NCBI RefSeq assembly: GCF_029227915.1
Contig: NC_079879.1
Coordinates: forward strand, 8,432,001-8,496,000
DNA: 64,000 bases
Direction of reading: 5' to 3'
Source of the DNA: Hydractinia symbiolongicarpus
Lineage: Eukaryota; Cnidaria; Hydrozoa; Anthoathecata; Hydractiniidae
Below are positions 48,901 to 62,200 of the stretch, piece after piece (within the stretch, counting starts at the first letter, position 1; every line of letters begins with the position of its first letter). The translations under genes and the position numbers were made by a program. The notes beneath the pieces were generated by a model that was not told the DNA's origin, ran no database searches, and worked only from the letters and a program-made list of their open reading frames with translations.

Positions 48901-51368
48901 TTTTTCATTTGTCTGTTCAGCAATCACAACATTGAAAATACAGTTTATCGAATTATAGACTGGTAACATTTCGAAGTGAATGTAAAGGCATATACTTCCT
49001 ATTAATATTAATAATGAGGATTAATAATATCAATCCTATTAATATTTAATATGTCTACTACAATAAAAAATAGAAATAATAACCTTTTTCTTCAAGGATT
49101 TTCTTAATAACCGAGACATCGCCAAATGCAAAAAATGCCAAACAAAATCTGACAAAACATGTGCGTGGATCAGGCTTTTGCTGCAACACAGGAAATGTAA
49201 AAAATACATTTTGTAAATTGCGGAGAAACAGTATACAAATACCAATAAGGCATATCAAAAACACTGAATACTTCACCAACCTTTCGATCTCGTTTTTTGG
49301 CAATCACTTTAAGGCATTTTAAACTGAAGTCAAAACTTCCCAAAAATTCCTTCACACTGTTAACACCTTGCGCCAACATCAACGTCATGCACGTTAAAGC
49401 TGACTTAATGAGTTGATTACTTGCGTTTGCATTCAGTGATGAGTAGAGAAACTTCGTGTGATTTTGCAAAACTTTACTGACAACAAATGAACCAATTGAA
49501 TGGAAAGTGTTACTATCATTTTGCTGTGATAAAGCTGTAAAAATCATTTCAAATGCTTCCCAAATTAAAGCAAGCTAAAACAAAAAGGCATTACAACAAG
49601 ATACAGCATGCATAACAAAATAAAACAAAGGCTCATGCAAAATAATTTTACAAAAATTCATAAAAAGTGAGTTTCTTCTTAGACTTGACTAAATAGTCAA
49701 GTTAATGTAAAACTAATACATATTATAAATGGTCCAATTATCACAAGACTCCAATTGGATTGTAAACAAATTAATTATTTTTGGCTTATATGCATTTTTA
49801 TTTACATGTTTATTTTCGTTCATTCATTTATATATAGTATATTTTATTTTACTACTATTTAGAATACAATGGTAGTTTTTGACACTGTAATATTTCTATT
49901 GCCACTACCACTCCATTACCACTCCACCACTATTTCTACCATTAACACCATCTCTAAAATCATCACCGCTACCACCCTCAAGCCTCTCCACTTATCTATT
50001 ATTATCATGATCATTAACACCACAATTTTCATCAACTGCATTAAGAAAAGATTTATTTCATTTAAAAACTACTTTTTTTCGTTTGTTATGCTGTGAATAC
50101 ATTCACACAAAAGGCTATCATTAACCAATAACCACAAAAAATAAATTTAAAACAAAAAAGAATTTGAAATCTAAACAATTAAGAACTTAAAGCCTAACAA
50201 ATTACAATAATATTTGCATCTAATACAGAGAAAACTAGATTACTAGCCAAAGTTTTTTGTCCTGAAAAATTGAAACTTTTTAATAGCACAGAAGGTTAAT
50301 GCACCATGTAAATGTTTTAAACGTTGTTGAGTAGTTTTGACAACAAATGTAACACATTTTTTTAAAAAAAGGGACTAATGTGTGAAAACTTAAATTTGGG
50401 ACAAAATTACCTATTTTTGAATGAGAATTTGCTGCTTACTTATTGTTCAAGATCCTGGATGACGATACACAACAATTTCTTACGTTAACATAATAGATAA
50501 AAGGTAATACCTTCAAAGGAGCTGGTCTACCATCAGCACCAAATAAATGGAATATCTCGTTGCATTCTGGTGATGTCTTCAAGTAAGATTCAACAAATTT
50601 TGAGGAGGTTTTAGCCTGACTGATAAACTCTTTTAAGGCTGTAAGAAAATAATAAAACATGTATAATTAAGCAATTTTACCTTAAAGTAAAGACAGATAA
50701 TTTGTAGCATGGGTGTGACAAAATGATTCGTAGAAAATTAACAGTAAAACGTAAATAGTCAATCAATAAAATATACAATGCTTTAACAGTAAGCTTCTTA
50801 AGTGACATAAAATCTTTGATGCCTTAAATATTTTACTCTTAAAGCATAGACCTGGTTTAAAAAGACTGTTTTTTAGTGAACAAATAATCAGTTTTCTGAA
50901 ACTTGAGGTACATTTTGTGATAAAAGACAAGACCTAGATGGTTTATATTTGATAGCCCTTATGCAGCTCAATTTATTCTTTTTCTACATGGGAAGCAACT
51001 TGCCCTTAGGGGTTATGGTGACCAAACTGCAGGGCGTTCTTTTTCCCTGAATTTTTCCTGTATGTCTCTGTGATCTTTAATATACATATCTGGAATGAGG
51101 CTAAACAGCTTTTTAAAAAGTGCATGGAAATTTTGAATTAATTGGAAAACATTTTTGTAAATTGTTGTTGCTACTATAAACATGTTCTGACACAATAAGC
51201 TGTAAACAAAATTTATCAGACAAATCAAATTTTACCTGTCACTTCATTGTCCTCCTCTTTTAACTTTCGTTTTATAGAGGCAACCAGATCACCTAAATCA
51301 ATGTCCACTTTGCTTTTCTTTGTTTCTTCTGTAACATCCTGTTCTAATTCCGTTAACTTCCGCTTCAT
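34665..51368 (-). CDS. URB1: URB1/NPA1 nucleolar ribosome-biogenesis protein, 1829 aa, 26 exons
   Basis: Frame-consistent exons: 51368-51236, 50638-50511, 49574-49281, 49180-49084, 48805-48723, 48448-48261, 47971-47773, 47311-47202, 46304-46066, 45833-45610, 44635-44440, 44363-44336, 42889-42837, 42317-42118, 41995-41968, 41851-40844, 40482-39868, 39528-39418, 39071-38845, 38737-38656, 38575-38415, 38015-37904, 37712-37462, 36719-36613, 35705-35424 and 34998-34665 (5490 nt, TAG). URB1 is a helical-repeat scaffold for early 60S pre-ribosome assembly in the nucleolus. The start is a basic, nuclear-type MKRKLTELEQD. Near-N-terminal blocks ALKEFISQAKTSSKFVESYL, ALTCMTLMLAQGVNSVKEFL and CFVRFCLAFFAFGDVSVIKK match the family order. 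Late blocks (YYPLTWGRDAYKIY; SLTLSCLSSHDVLLRKIAYH with FREKN/RQ-like FRERNQ; THSILTWIHRG) match the C-terminal half. Human URB1 is about 2270 aa and the yeast protein about 1764, so this is a compact version. Two exons are only 28 nt. No enzyme motif is expected. Confidence 0.95.
36857..36937. repeat. (ATT)n microsatellite, about 27 copies
   Basis: An uninterrupted ATT triplet run of about 80 bp lies in the URB1 intron between exons 23 and 24. On the minus strand it reads as AAT, giving a spurious poly-asparagine frame. A likely length-polymorphic site. Confidence 0.95.
38338..38366. repeat. Poly-C/poly-A tract in a URB1 intron
   Basis: Twenty C residues are followed by nine A residues, about 50 bp downstream of exon 21 on the minus strand. 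G-run DNA on the transcribed sense strand could form a G-rich structure. C-run length may be unreliable in the assembly. Confidence 0.9.
43525..43701. repeat. Dispersed copy of the ~173-bp repeat, in a URB1 intron
   Basis: It carries the same ordered landmarks as the array at about 11640-12092: ATTAGCCCGTTAAAAAATC, then GGGTTCGCTTGTC, then AAAGTGGATAAAAATATATC, ATTCGTGTTTCC and AGACAACGGCTATCATTAA. It is more diverged, with the hairpin arms damaged. It lies between exons 12 and 13 of URB1. Confidence 0.8.
46456..47174. mobile_element. piggyBac-like non-autonomous element in a URB1 intron
   Basis: The element 46460-47170 (711 bp) begins CCCTATTCGGTCCGGGG and ends with the inverted partner CCGGACAGAATAGGG. 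TTAA sits on both sides (46456-46459 and 47171-47174), which is the piggyBac target site, and the CCCT...AGGG ends fit that family. It occupies most of the 897-bp intron between exons 8 and 9. No transposase frame is present. A run of G and of C near the right end makes an added G/C foldback. Confidence 0.8.
49895..50040. repeat. ACC/ATC-rich low-complexity tract in a URB1 intron
   Basis: Imperfect CCACTACCACTCC, CATTAACACCATC and ATCACCGCTACCACC pieces form a degenerate trinucleotide-type repeat between exons 2 and 3. The open frame over it is a by-product of composition. Confidence 0.6.
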
Positions 51369-52694
51369 TTTTTTTTCTTTATACACAGCAAAAATAACAC
51401 TTATCATAATTCCCAAACAATCAGTGTTTGTGAAAATCTATTTTAATGAAATTAGAGCAGAGCTCTAATAACATGGTATTAAATCCTTTTAAGGTTCCAG
51501 TTAAAAAGAGGTTACTGTACAAAAAAACATAGGCTGGATAGTCTTATCACATGTGCTGAACTATACAGAGAAGTTCATAAAATATAAACAATTATAGCTA
51601 AAATACAATAGCCTGTGCTTATCACACTATAATTATTTGATAAACAACATTTTCTGGAAATAAATGCACCCTGAATAAGCACACAATTAAGTATAGCCAA
51701 TCCTTTTAAACTGATTTATTTTTCAGGTGTCTATTTGTTATAAAGAAAAGAAAATTCAAGAGAATCCATAAAGTTATTTAGATACACTGCACATAAAATC
51801 AAATAATTTAAACGATTATTTGCTTAAAATTGAAAATTGAAAAGTTACAAATATAGGCACCATGGTTTTAATATTCTTTTGCAACAATATATATTTATAA
51901 ATATTGACCTTATATATATATATCAATGTCAAAGGTTGCTACTCACAAAAATTGTATAGTAAGGGGCATAATAGAATTAAAAATCATTTTGAAAAAAGGA
52001 AATTACCGAAAAAAGGATAGCATAATATTTTTGACCTTAATCTTGAAATATAGAATATAAAAAATATTGATAAGGAAAAAAAGGGAAAAAAAGGAAAAAC
52101 AGAAGCCGTTGTTTTTACATGTATTAAAAAATAAATAATAATAATTCTAAAAACAAAACGTGTCGAAAAAAGACTTCCTCTTAAGAGTATCATTCTTAAT
52201 AATTATACAAAAAAATGTGTAAATCAATTTTTTCTTATATAACACTCATACAAAAACCCACACATACAAAATAAAATGTACGAACTTAGTGAAGTTTTGC
52301 TTTAAAAATCCAAGCTAAACACACTTTACTTTAATGTTACAGAAACATTTTTAACTGCACAAATTAACCAAAGTAAGATGATAAAATCACCACATCTGTT
52401 TAGACAAGTCCTATGTTGAGACAAGTAATAACAAATGTACTTCTCTTTAGGAAGAATTCATTAAAGTCAGTAAAAATTTGTATGTAAATACTTTTTATAC
52501 ACATCTTAGTTTAGAAAATTTTTTTAGATTATTAAATACTACCAAAAAAATAAAGCTAAAAGAATATACAGATCCTTATTAAGGTATTCAACATGTATAT
52601 AGTCTAGTGCATTTAAAAAATAAATTATCTGAAGTTATTGAAATAATGTAGTGACAATAATTACCCTCCAAGCGATGATGATTATTGATCTGTT
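51369..52694. other. Intergenic region between URB1 start and the DUF21 gene end
   Basis: About 1.3 kb of very AT-rich DNA. It should contain the URB1 promoter. A short (TA)n run lies at about 51911-51922. I see no gene and no clear promoter element. Confidence 0.45.
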
Positions 52695-52745
52695 ACTCGA
52701 TTAATGGTGTTTTTTCATCAGTTACGACCACGGCAGGCACCTGAA
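52695..52745 (-). CDS. Candidate last exon of the DUF21-CBS gene (unproven)
   Basis: On the minus strand, TTCTTCAG precedes GTGCCTGCCGTGG. The open reading VPAVVVTDEKTPLIE then stops at TAA. The short acidic, hydrophobic tail would suit a membrane protein's cytosolic end. However, its phase does not match the best donor of the exon at 53406-53238 directly, so an extra exon or another donor would be needed. Given as a candidate only. Confidence 0.3.
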
Positions 52746-53080
52746 GAACAAAATATAATGAAATACTTTAATTATACTTTTAATTATACTTTAATTATAC
52801 TTTTGCTGTTGTTGTTCTTGTTGCTGATAGTGTCTTGATATTATCAATACATTTTTAACCTGAAAATAAAGTATATTTACTAGTATTTAATTGTCAAGAT
52901 TGAAATCATTATTGTTGCCCTCCAATAAGTCTCACATAACTAACTTAATTTTTACAATGTTATTAAATGCATTGGTGGAAATAGTTCAAAACATTTTTTT
53001 GGTTACAAATGACAATTTTACAGAACAAGTAATAATTCTACATTTCTGGTTATTGATGTAAATTTTTATCAGCCACAACC

Positions 53081-53134
53081 ATAATCTGCACTTTTAAGAA
53101 GGGATCCCATAATCTGCACTTTTAAGAAGGGATC
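53081..53134. repeat. Direct repeat, 26 bp x 2, period 28
   Basis: ATAATCTGCACTTTTAAGAA followed by GGGATC occurs at 53081-53106 and again identically at 53109-53134. A recent local duplication next to the 3' end of the DUF21 gene. Confidence 0.9.
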
Positions 53135-53237
53135 TAGAAGATAACTTTAAGGTGAGCATTTTTATTTTAGGTTTATTAAAATTTAATAAAAATATTAGTA
53201 AAACTAATATTTTCCCAAATTTGACATACATTTTTAC

Positions 53238-56200
53238 ACGATGCAGAAGCTTGTAAACTCGGATTTTGTGATTTGGACACACGCCTTAGAATGCGTGCAA
53301 CTTGTATACGTTTAACCACATCTATATATTGGTCTGTTTCATCGACAATTTCTTCTTGTAGAATTTCTTCAATAACATCTTCTAAAGTAATGATTCCTGT
53401 AACCGGCTAATAAAACAAAAACATTTAGGATTAGGTTATCTTATATTAACATTACTGATATGTGAAATACATCATTATCTTCAGCCTAATGTCTGTTTTC
53501 CATGCTAGCATTTATACTGCACAGGGTATAATAATGACACTATTTCAATCTAACCTAGACTGTGGTAGTTCTAAACTCAAATTCTTCTGCATCCAGTTTC
53601 TCCTCATTACCTCCCCCCAGTCTTTCTTGGTCTACCTCTGGGGTTTTGTCTTAGAGTTATTAGGTCTTTACACATACACTAATAACACCCACCATTCTTT
53701 CCAAATGTCTAAACCGATGCAATCTTCTTATCTGACTAAAATTTCCAATGCTACGAATACTTAGCCTGTTTCTTAGCTCATCTACACCTTATCTGTCTTT
53801 CAAACATAACACTTCTTATACAGGTCACATACAACCTACTTTTTACCTCAATTGACATGACTCTTTTTGTCAACAAAGAAAGTAACTCCAAACCTTATCT
53901 AAGCACAGCCTGTCCTGTAAAGAACACTTCTTCCAACACCCCCTTCACTGAACAACATATCACCTAAGTAACAAAAGTTCTTAACCATTCCTACAAGACA
54001 CTGTTGTACATTATTAAGAATACGGTAGACCCTTGTAAATTATTCAATTTTCTTTTTTTTAGGCAGATATAATTTCTAAGCTAAGTTTCCTGCAAGTTGC
54101 ATGAAATATTTTGTTGGGATAAAAAAATGAAAATGTATTTTTTCATAACATTATCCTTGATCTTGTCTCAAATGTGGGTCACCCATGCTCTGCATGGTGA
54201 TTTAAGGTTACTGTAAAGGAAAAAATTCACTTGAAAAACCCTTATAATTTATCAATACTTTTATATTTTTTTTTATTTATTTTTTTTTTGTTTCTGAATG
54301 TTTGATGAAAGACTTTTTTGATGGTGTTATTTTCGTGAGATATTAATTTTCCAAAAAGAAAATATAATGAATTAAACACACACCATTTTTTTTTCACCGT
54401 ACGTTTTAAAACGGCTTCTTTTTCCGAACGCGTGGTCGCAGACTTTCCGTTTTTGCACTATTACATTCAGCATAAATTAAATTCAAAAAGGTTCCCGGGT
54501 TTTTTTTTTTGTAACAATGTTGTTATGAAATTATTTGTAATTATATATAATCATTCAAAAAAATGCATATTATTTTCTTTCTATCGTCATAATTCGCAAA
54601 TCAGTAATTTATACAAAAAAAGCCGGGAACCTTTTGTGCATAATTTATTCAGCTTTCCATTACTGAAAATTTCAATGAGCCAATAGGAAGCTTTCGGAAA
54701 AAGAGACCACAAACGTAAAGGCATGTATGCAAAAATTTACTTAGGAGATATTTGTTTTTAAAGATTTCCGTAGGTGTTATGAAAATGTGTGAACTGAGTA
54801 TGCAGAAAGATGATGGAAGTGTGAACTTTTTCTTTATGCTGAATGTGGGTTACAAGAGAAAGCTTATATGCATACTCCTTAACTTTGATCTTTTTTAATG
54901 ATTTTTTATACGACAATAAGTAAACTATTTAAAAAATATTATTATCCATATATTTATACGGTAGTCTCATATCATGCAAAATGTTTACAAAAAATATGCT
55001 CAACTCATTTTGCACATATTTTCTCGAAGGTGTGAAGGATATAACACCTCTGAAAAGGCTTTTTCCAGAAAAAAGGGATGTTCCAAATTTTTCATAGAAT
55101 ATAAAATATGTCATTCGAAAGAGAATTTTTTTTCTATATGTCATAAATTTTTTGCAAAAAACCTAAAAAAAAAATTTGTTTCCTTTACAGTAACCTTAAG
55201 AATTTTTAAATGCTAGAAATATTATTCACCATTCGCAATCAAACTATAAGTTTCAGCATTTTTCGTACTGCAAAGTTACTGCTAAAAATATTTATATTCT
55301 ACATTTTCAACTTTTCTTCTTTTACATGTTGTTCTGTTTATATTTCTATTATTCTTTTTTATTATACGTTTGAAATCCATATTTCACCTTATCAATACAA
55401 GTACTTTCTCTAATTTTATACGGAAAATGTTTTAAGTCATTAAAATATTTATCAGGTAAATTTTAATGTCACACCTTTGCACAGGTAGCAGAGAAAATGT
55501 TTGAGCCGTTTCTTCTTGACACAAGAAATTCTGTGAATACACCGCATGTTCGCGTTGATAACTCCCCTCCATTTTGTCTAAAACTGACAAAACTATGAAC
55601 CCTCTGTCTGGCTACAAATGATTCTTCAAAATCATCAAATTGGTTGATTTGAGATATTTAGAACAAAATGCGTTATAACTTGAGAAACGATTAATTTTTT
55701 TGAAAAAATGTAGTAAGATATTGTAGAGCTGAATAAGAGCAATACAACGATGTATTTTTAAATAAAAAAAAAATTGATGGAGGGGAGTTTTCAAGGCTTT
55801 ATCGAAGAAGGGTGGGTTCTTTTGATTAGAATTTGTTTTTCTTCATCCTAGCTTTTTTCCACAACTATTTTTTCTTTCTTACTTGTAGAGGATTTATCAC
55901 CTTGAGTGCATTAATTTTCGCAAATTTCGGATTTTTGGGCTAATTCGCGAAATTTTGTGCTTGTGAAATTTTTGGAAAAGACCAATTCGCGAAAATTAAT
56001 GCTCGCGAAATTTTTAATTTTTCTAATTTTTTATTATTATTATTACGTTTTTTCTTTTTGTTTTTTGATATAACATATTACATCAAGAACGCAAAATAAG
56101 TCCATTTAGTCTATTTCAATAAGTTCAGTTTTTCCTCCTTCTTTATCATTTTCATTACTTTTTGTTTTTTCTCTATTTTCTTAAACATTTTTCTAATGTC

Positions 56201-59200
56201 TATACCGTTATTTTTTTTCGACTGATCGATAGCTTTTGATGGTAGATTTTAATTCTTCTCCACATAACCATGGTTTTTAAAATATTATGTGAAATGTTAT
56301 ATATTATCGTTTAGTATATTTACCTGTATGGTTGGATCGTATGGTTGACCGTATCTCATTTGCCTTTAGAAACTTAATCAAACAAACCTTATATCAACTT
56401 TTTCCTTTGTTACTCGTCCATTCTCTACCTCGTCCACAGGCTTTTTTCTCTCGAAAAAAAAAATCAGAAATATTTTCAAAAAAAGCAAGGAACCCTGAGA
56501 ATGAGGTTGGTCCATTCTACCATTCGCGAAAAATTTCACAATCATTAATTTGCGAAAAAAAATGCTTGCGAAAAATTTCACATATATCCATTTGCGAAAA
56601 TTAATGCTTGCAAAATGTAACTTTTTTCGACTCAAGAAATTAAATGCTCACGAAAATTAATGCACTTAAGGTAATATTATATTAAAAATTGACATGTAGA
56701 TCTTTTAAATATATTTAACATGTGTCAAAAGGGCTTACCATATCCTTAGGGCTGGGAAAACTTTGTTCTCTATAATTTTATCACCATTGCAATTATTGAA
56801 ACATGTTTACTCAGGATAGCCTCTTCAGTTCCTATTGAATTTCTATTCAAAAGGGTCCTGCGAAGGAGATCTTAATGCATTTAAAGCTCTCATTGGGGCT
56901 ACAAAGGTTGTGCAAGCACAGCAATCGCTTAACTAGACAACTGCCTACAATATCAATCCTATTCTCATGCTGAATGCTAAGTAGTAAGAATCTTTCATAG
57001 TCTCTGGCATGACTCCACTCGGGTTTATACCAAATACTTCCTGCACTGGAAGGAAATGCTCAACCACTAGGCTACCAGTTGGTTACATTCAAATTGAATT
57101 TCTGTTCTTAAACGTTTCTCCAATACCACTGCACTGAAAAATAAATCCTTTTGGAAATTGCTAAGGAAATTATTAGATTTGATCGCAAAAAAATTTTCCA
57201 AAAAAAAATTAAAGCTGTTAATACAATGATTTTGTGTAATTTCAGGTTACAAAAAAGGTTGTTTTTAGGAATTGGTGTGTCAGCTAACAGCTTTTATACT
57301 GATTTAGCTTTTCTGTCCAATCGTTCTAGTAATTGCAAGACAAAGCGGAGAAGTTACACAGGTTTGTTAAACAGAGCAATTTATAAGTACGGGCAAGGAA
57401 ATAAGAAATGAGTTTTTAGAAGCCTGTGACTATGTAATGAGATACATACTAACCTCATAGTCTGAACCATCCAGTTTCTTCTTGACCAGACACATATGAC
57501 CTGCGTAAATAAAACTTATATTTTTATTTTTATTTGTAAATAATTTGTTATTAAAATATCCTATCATGCATGGAGCAGCTTTACTGGTCGCTTCAAAATC
57601 ACACTTTTGTTACAAGCATATCAGTACCAAAACATTTTTAAAAAAAATCAATAAATTTATGTAGTCTCTCTCCTAAGCATGTGATTGCGAGTAAAAATTC
57701 TTACTTCTGCCTGTCTGACACGCATTTAAAATATTATACAATGGTTCATCTTCATAAAACTGTAACAGCAACTTGTGTGGACGCATCACATTCTCAACAG
57801 GAATAGAATCATCTGGATCCAAAGTTATTATCGTTTTAACCAACAGTAATCCCACAATATTTTCTTTTAAATCTCTATACACTGGAATTCTTGAATGCCC
57901 AGCCTCAATAATCTAAAGGAATAAAAGAAATTGTTAATCCAGTAATCAGGCCTCTCAATAAGACCTACCTAATTGCATTCGTGTATACAGAGACATAGGT
58001 AAATTTTCACATGGTAAAAAATCACGTAGATAAAAGAACATTGATATTTATATAAACTTTTCTACTGCTTTTAAAATTATGTTATAGATTTATATTATAG
58101 TGATCACATATAAAATAAATTGCAGCAATGCGGAGTTACATGTGTCCTAATAAGTGTATTTTTGATCTATTTTTTACATTTTCAGTGGCCACCTGTTGCT
58201 TAAAGGTAGCACCATAATAAAAAAGAAAATTATCATCTATACATTTATTTTCAAAATTTTCAACAGCAATTACACTTGTGCAATATTAATAAAATAATTA
58301 ATTTCCAAAAAATTGTTTCTTGTATCATATAGTTAATACAGAAAATTTGGCAACTTTAAAGCTTTGTAGGGACGTTTTCTAGTCATTTTAGAACAAAATA
58401 CAGTTATTAAAAACATCAGAAAAAACTAATAACCCAATCTTCAGAAATGTTCGAAAAATTCGTATTTGGAACTATTTTGACCAATTTTGTCGACGAATCT
58501 GCCATTAGTATAGTAGAGAAAAACAACCGACTTTGTCACATTTATGGGGCATTTTTTTCTATTTTTGTACACAAAATAAGAATAAACTAATGATCCAATC
58601 CTGAAAAATGCCTTAAAACCATATAAACCGTCATTTTTGAGCGGAAGACTTTTTTCTCAGAAAACTGACTTTGTCGCATAGGGTCTATTGTTGCCATTGT
58701 GCAAATAATTAGAAAAAACTAATGATCCAATCTTGAGAAAAGCTGTTCACAAACAGATAGATGCACACACGCACAGATGGACACAGCACCAGGTAGGCCC
58801 AAAAAGCCTTCAGATAATAAATTGCACTTGCAAAAGTAACTAAATGTAATACATACAATGTTCATGTTTTCTAAGTCCAGAGGTTGTTTTGTTTCAAGCA
58901 TAAACACTACATCTATTGGAACCATAGCATCTTTTGCAGTTTTATCTTTGAGATCTAATGCACCCTGTAAAAGAAAATAATTTACAATCATATGAAAAAA
59001 AGATTTTTTATCAAGCCTTGAAATTTCAGAATATCAAAAGTTTCAATTGAATAGCGATTCCTTGATGCTAAGAGAAGGGGAGTCACTTTTTGCTTATATG
59101 GACTATTTATTTTAAATTTTGTTGAAATAAAGCTATAGCCTCTTTAAGCCTTACAAAAATTTGAATTATAGATGATTACCTGGTAACCTTTTCAGAGAAC

Positions 59201-62200
59201 ATACTAACATGTTCTGGAAACTGTCAGGTTTATAATGGATTGCTTTTGGGATAGGTACACTTGCATTTCTAACTATGGAACCCTTTTCAGTACCCAGGGA
59301 AATGTTTATATTAAAAGTTAGAAATAGTACTTTTATTATCAATGCTTCATCAATACTCAAAGGTTCTTCATTTTCTTCATCAAATTGCTGATGCAAATTA
59401 ACAAGCTCTTTAAGCTCTAAACATATTACACACATTACATAATAAGGAATTCATAGTTTCGTTTTTCTTTTTGTAAACAAAATAATATATGTGTTTTAAA
59501 CATAGGAGAGGAATTTTTTTAAAAAAAATATTGTATACCAGCTCTTCTGAAAAAGGTTGTGTGGTTACTACCAAGCATACAATCAAGTAGCTTCGAAATG
59601 GGCCAGGATAATATAAACAGCAACACCATTAAAATTTTAACAAGTCTAAACAAAAACAGCCTTCTAGAATACATAGAAACATAGCTAAAAAATTAGCTTT
59701 TACAGAAATTGTTAATGCATTTTTAATAATAGTATTTCTTAAACAAAATGAAAATCAATATGTTGTGGATTATTTTAACATAGTTTATTCTATGGGGAGT
59801 TAAACAGCCAAAACACAGATCATAAACCCATGTGCACAGGCAACTTATGGTGCAACCCCATAAAGTTTGTGTATATAATAATGATATCGTTATGACAGCC
59901 TTGTGTGATGTGTTTAGGTGTTTTATGTTAAAAAAGTATAACACAGAAAAATAACACTTCCCGCGTTTTAAGGACTACGAAATTACTAAAACGCGCTTTT
60001 CCCACAATTCAATAAATCAAATAAAAGCGCTTCTTGTGTCATACTATTGTCATAAAAACCTGTTATATTCCAAAATTTCTACCTACTTATGCGACTATTT
60101 TGAAATCACTATATAACACCATTTTAGCATAAGAGTAAGACCTTAGACGCCCTTTTATAACACTTCCTGCAGTCAGGTGGCTATAGTGCGCAACACACGA
60201 TTCATGAAAGCTGAGCGACAAGTTTTGTGCAAAATTTATTGTCAAGTCTGACAATTCACCTTTTCAGTTTTTGTCTGATATTGATTAACAAAGCTGTTCC
60301 TGTTGAGTTATTTTGCACCTGAATTGTGCATTTTTCCAGCCACGTAGACAATTATTTTGGGAACATCAGTTATGTCACAATTTATGCTATTTTTTATAAA
60401 CTTTATATTTAAAATTTAAAATTACAACTTTGGCAAAAAATAAAGAGCATTGTCAAATTTAATCTATGATTGTCACAGTAGCCAGGTAATATTGCAAACC
60501 AGTGCTTGTCTACTCAGGATAGTCTACAATTAAAAATGTAAAAAAATAATAAGCATTTTTCAACAAAATGCATTTAAAACCTTATCCTCAAGTTTTGGAA
60601 CTTTTAGGAACTGAAAAAGCGTACAATTATACATTGATTGGTTTGTATAGAATCCTTAATCATATGATATTATTAAAAGCGCAGGGTGAAATAAAAACAC
60701 TTACGGTGAAAGATAATAGCCAATAGCTAGCCCATATCTTGTACATAAGGCTTGTGGTATGATTCTAATGTAAAAACAAATGATCATATAAAAGCTTCTG
60801 TGACAGAAATTAAAAGAAATTAATGTCTTAAATCATATAATTTCAATAAAAAGCAACAAAACAACCCACAAATAACCATTGTTATTGCCTCTTCTTTGCA
60901 CTTACTGAGTAGGGATCTATTCAAATGTAAATAGAAGCAAGCCATAATGTTATTTATGACTGGTGTTACACATCCACCTAACCATTCTTATATCATTCCT
61001 TTCTAAAGATCTTCATGCTTCACTACCCATGTCTCACTACAGTGACAAAAAGTCATCATACAATGTTGACATGCATACTGTGTAATTTGCAGACCTAAGG
61101 TCCTCAAATATAGATTTTTCAAAGAAAATACTTGAAGATTTGAATTCTGATCGATTTCCATTTTCTCCTTAGAGAAATCCTTTGTCTTTATACAACCTGG
61201 TAATGTTTTTAATAAAATCTTACATTCTCATAGTATTTTTTTAATGAATAGTGCTGTCAATAGTTTTAAAAAAGATACAAAAACGAGAATTTCCAAGAAA
61301 GACATATTTTCTTCAACCATTGTCTCATTATGACGTCATCACTTCCTGTGATGACATGTCAACCTAAATATTTTGTCACTAAATTAAGTCACAACATATT
61401 GATGCTTCTTTGTGCCAAGTTTTGTCACTTAAAAACAAACTGGACAAAAGTTATAGCCAGTGGGCACTTTATGCCACCCTCCATACTTACAAGGGCCAAA
61501 AAACCATACCAAATAGGGTTTAAGTTGGAAAAACTTAATTGTTTATAATCACATTTTGCAACGCTAGCATACAAACTGGATGTCAGCTCTAAACCTTCCT
61601 CCAATACCACTGCACTTTTTATGTACCCAATGCTTATGAATGTTAAAAAAAATTGAGTCACACCGACTCCTTTCCTGCAAACTTCACAAGGCCACTTTCC
61701 AACTACAAGGTCGCACTTGCCACTAATCATGATTTTAGCCCTTCTCCTTTCTTCCACTTCTCAAACTTTTTAACAAATTCTTCTACCAACTCCGGTACAA
61801 GAACCAAGTCATTTGCATACAATAACTCCCATGGACAATCTGTTCTGAACTTCATCGACAGCGCTTCTTTAAATAAAACAAACAACAAAGGGCTAAGTAC
61901 AGAACCCTGATGTACACCAACATTTACACTAAATTTATCACTAAGTGAATCGTTAATAAGCAACTTCAATATTTATTGCTGATCACAGGAGGTACCTTGG
62001 AAAAAAAGTTTAAACCTAACAAAAAAAATGTACCCTGTGTGTATCTATATATATTAAATTTAGGTGACAACCATATGAGTATCTATAAGGAGTGTTTGTT
62101 CATTTAAGCTATGCAGTCACTGTACACTATATCCTGGTTTTTATCTGAGATTATATACAATTAAGGTGATTTAAAACACATACTCCCCAAAAATAAGAAC

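Noticed and set aside
49869-50096. Plus-strand frame rich in Ile, Thr and Ser
   Set aside because: It is the translation of an ACC/ATC low-complexity tract inside a URB1 intron.
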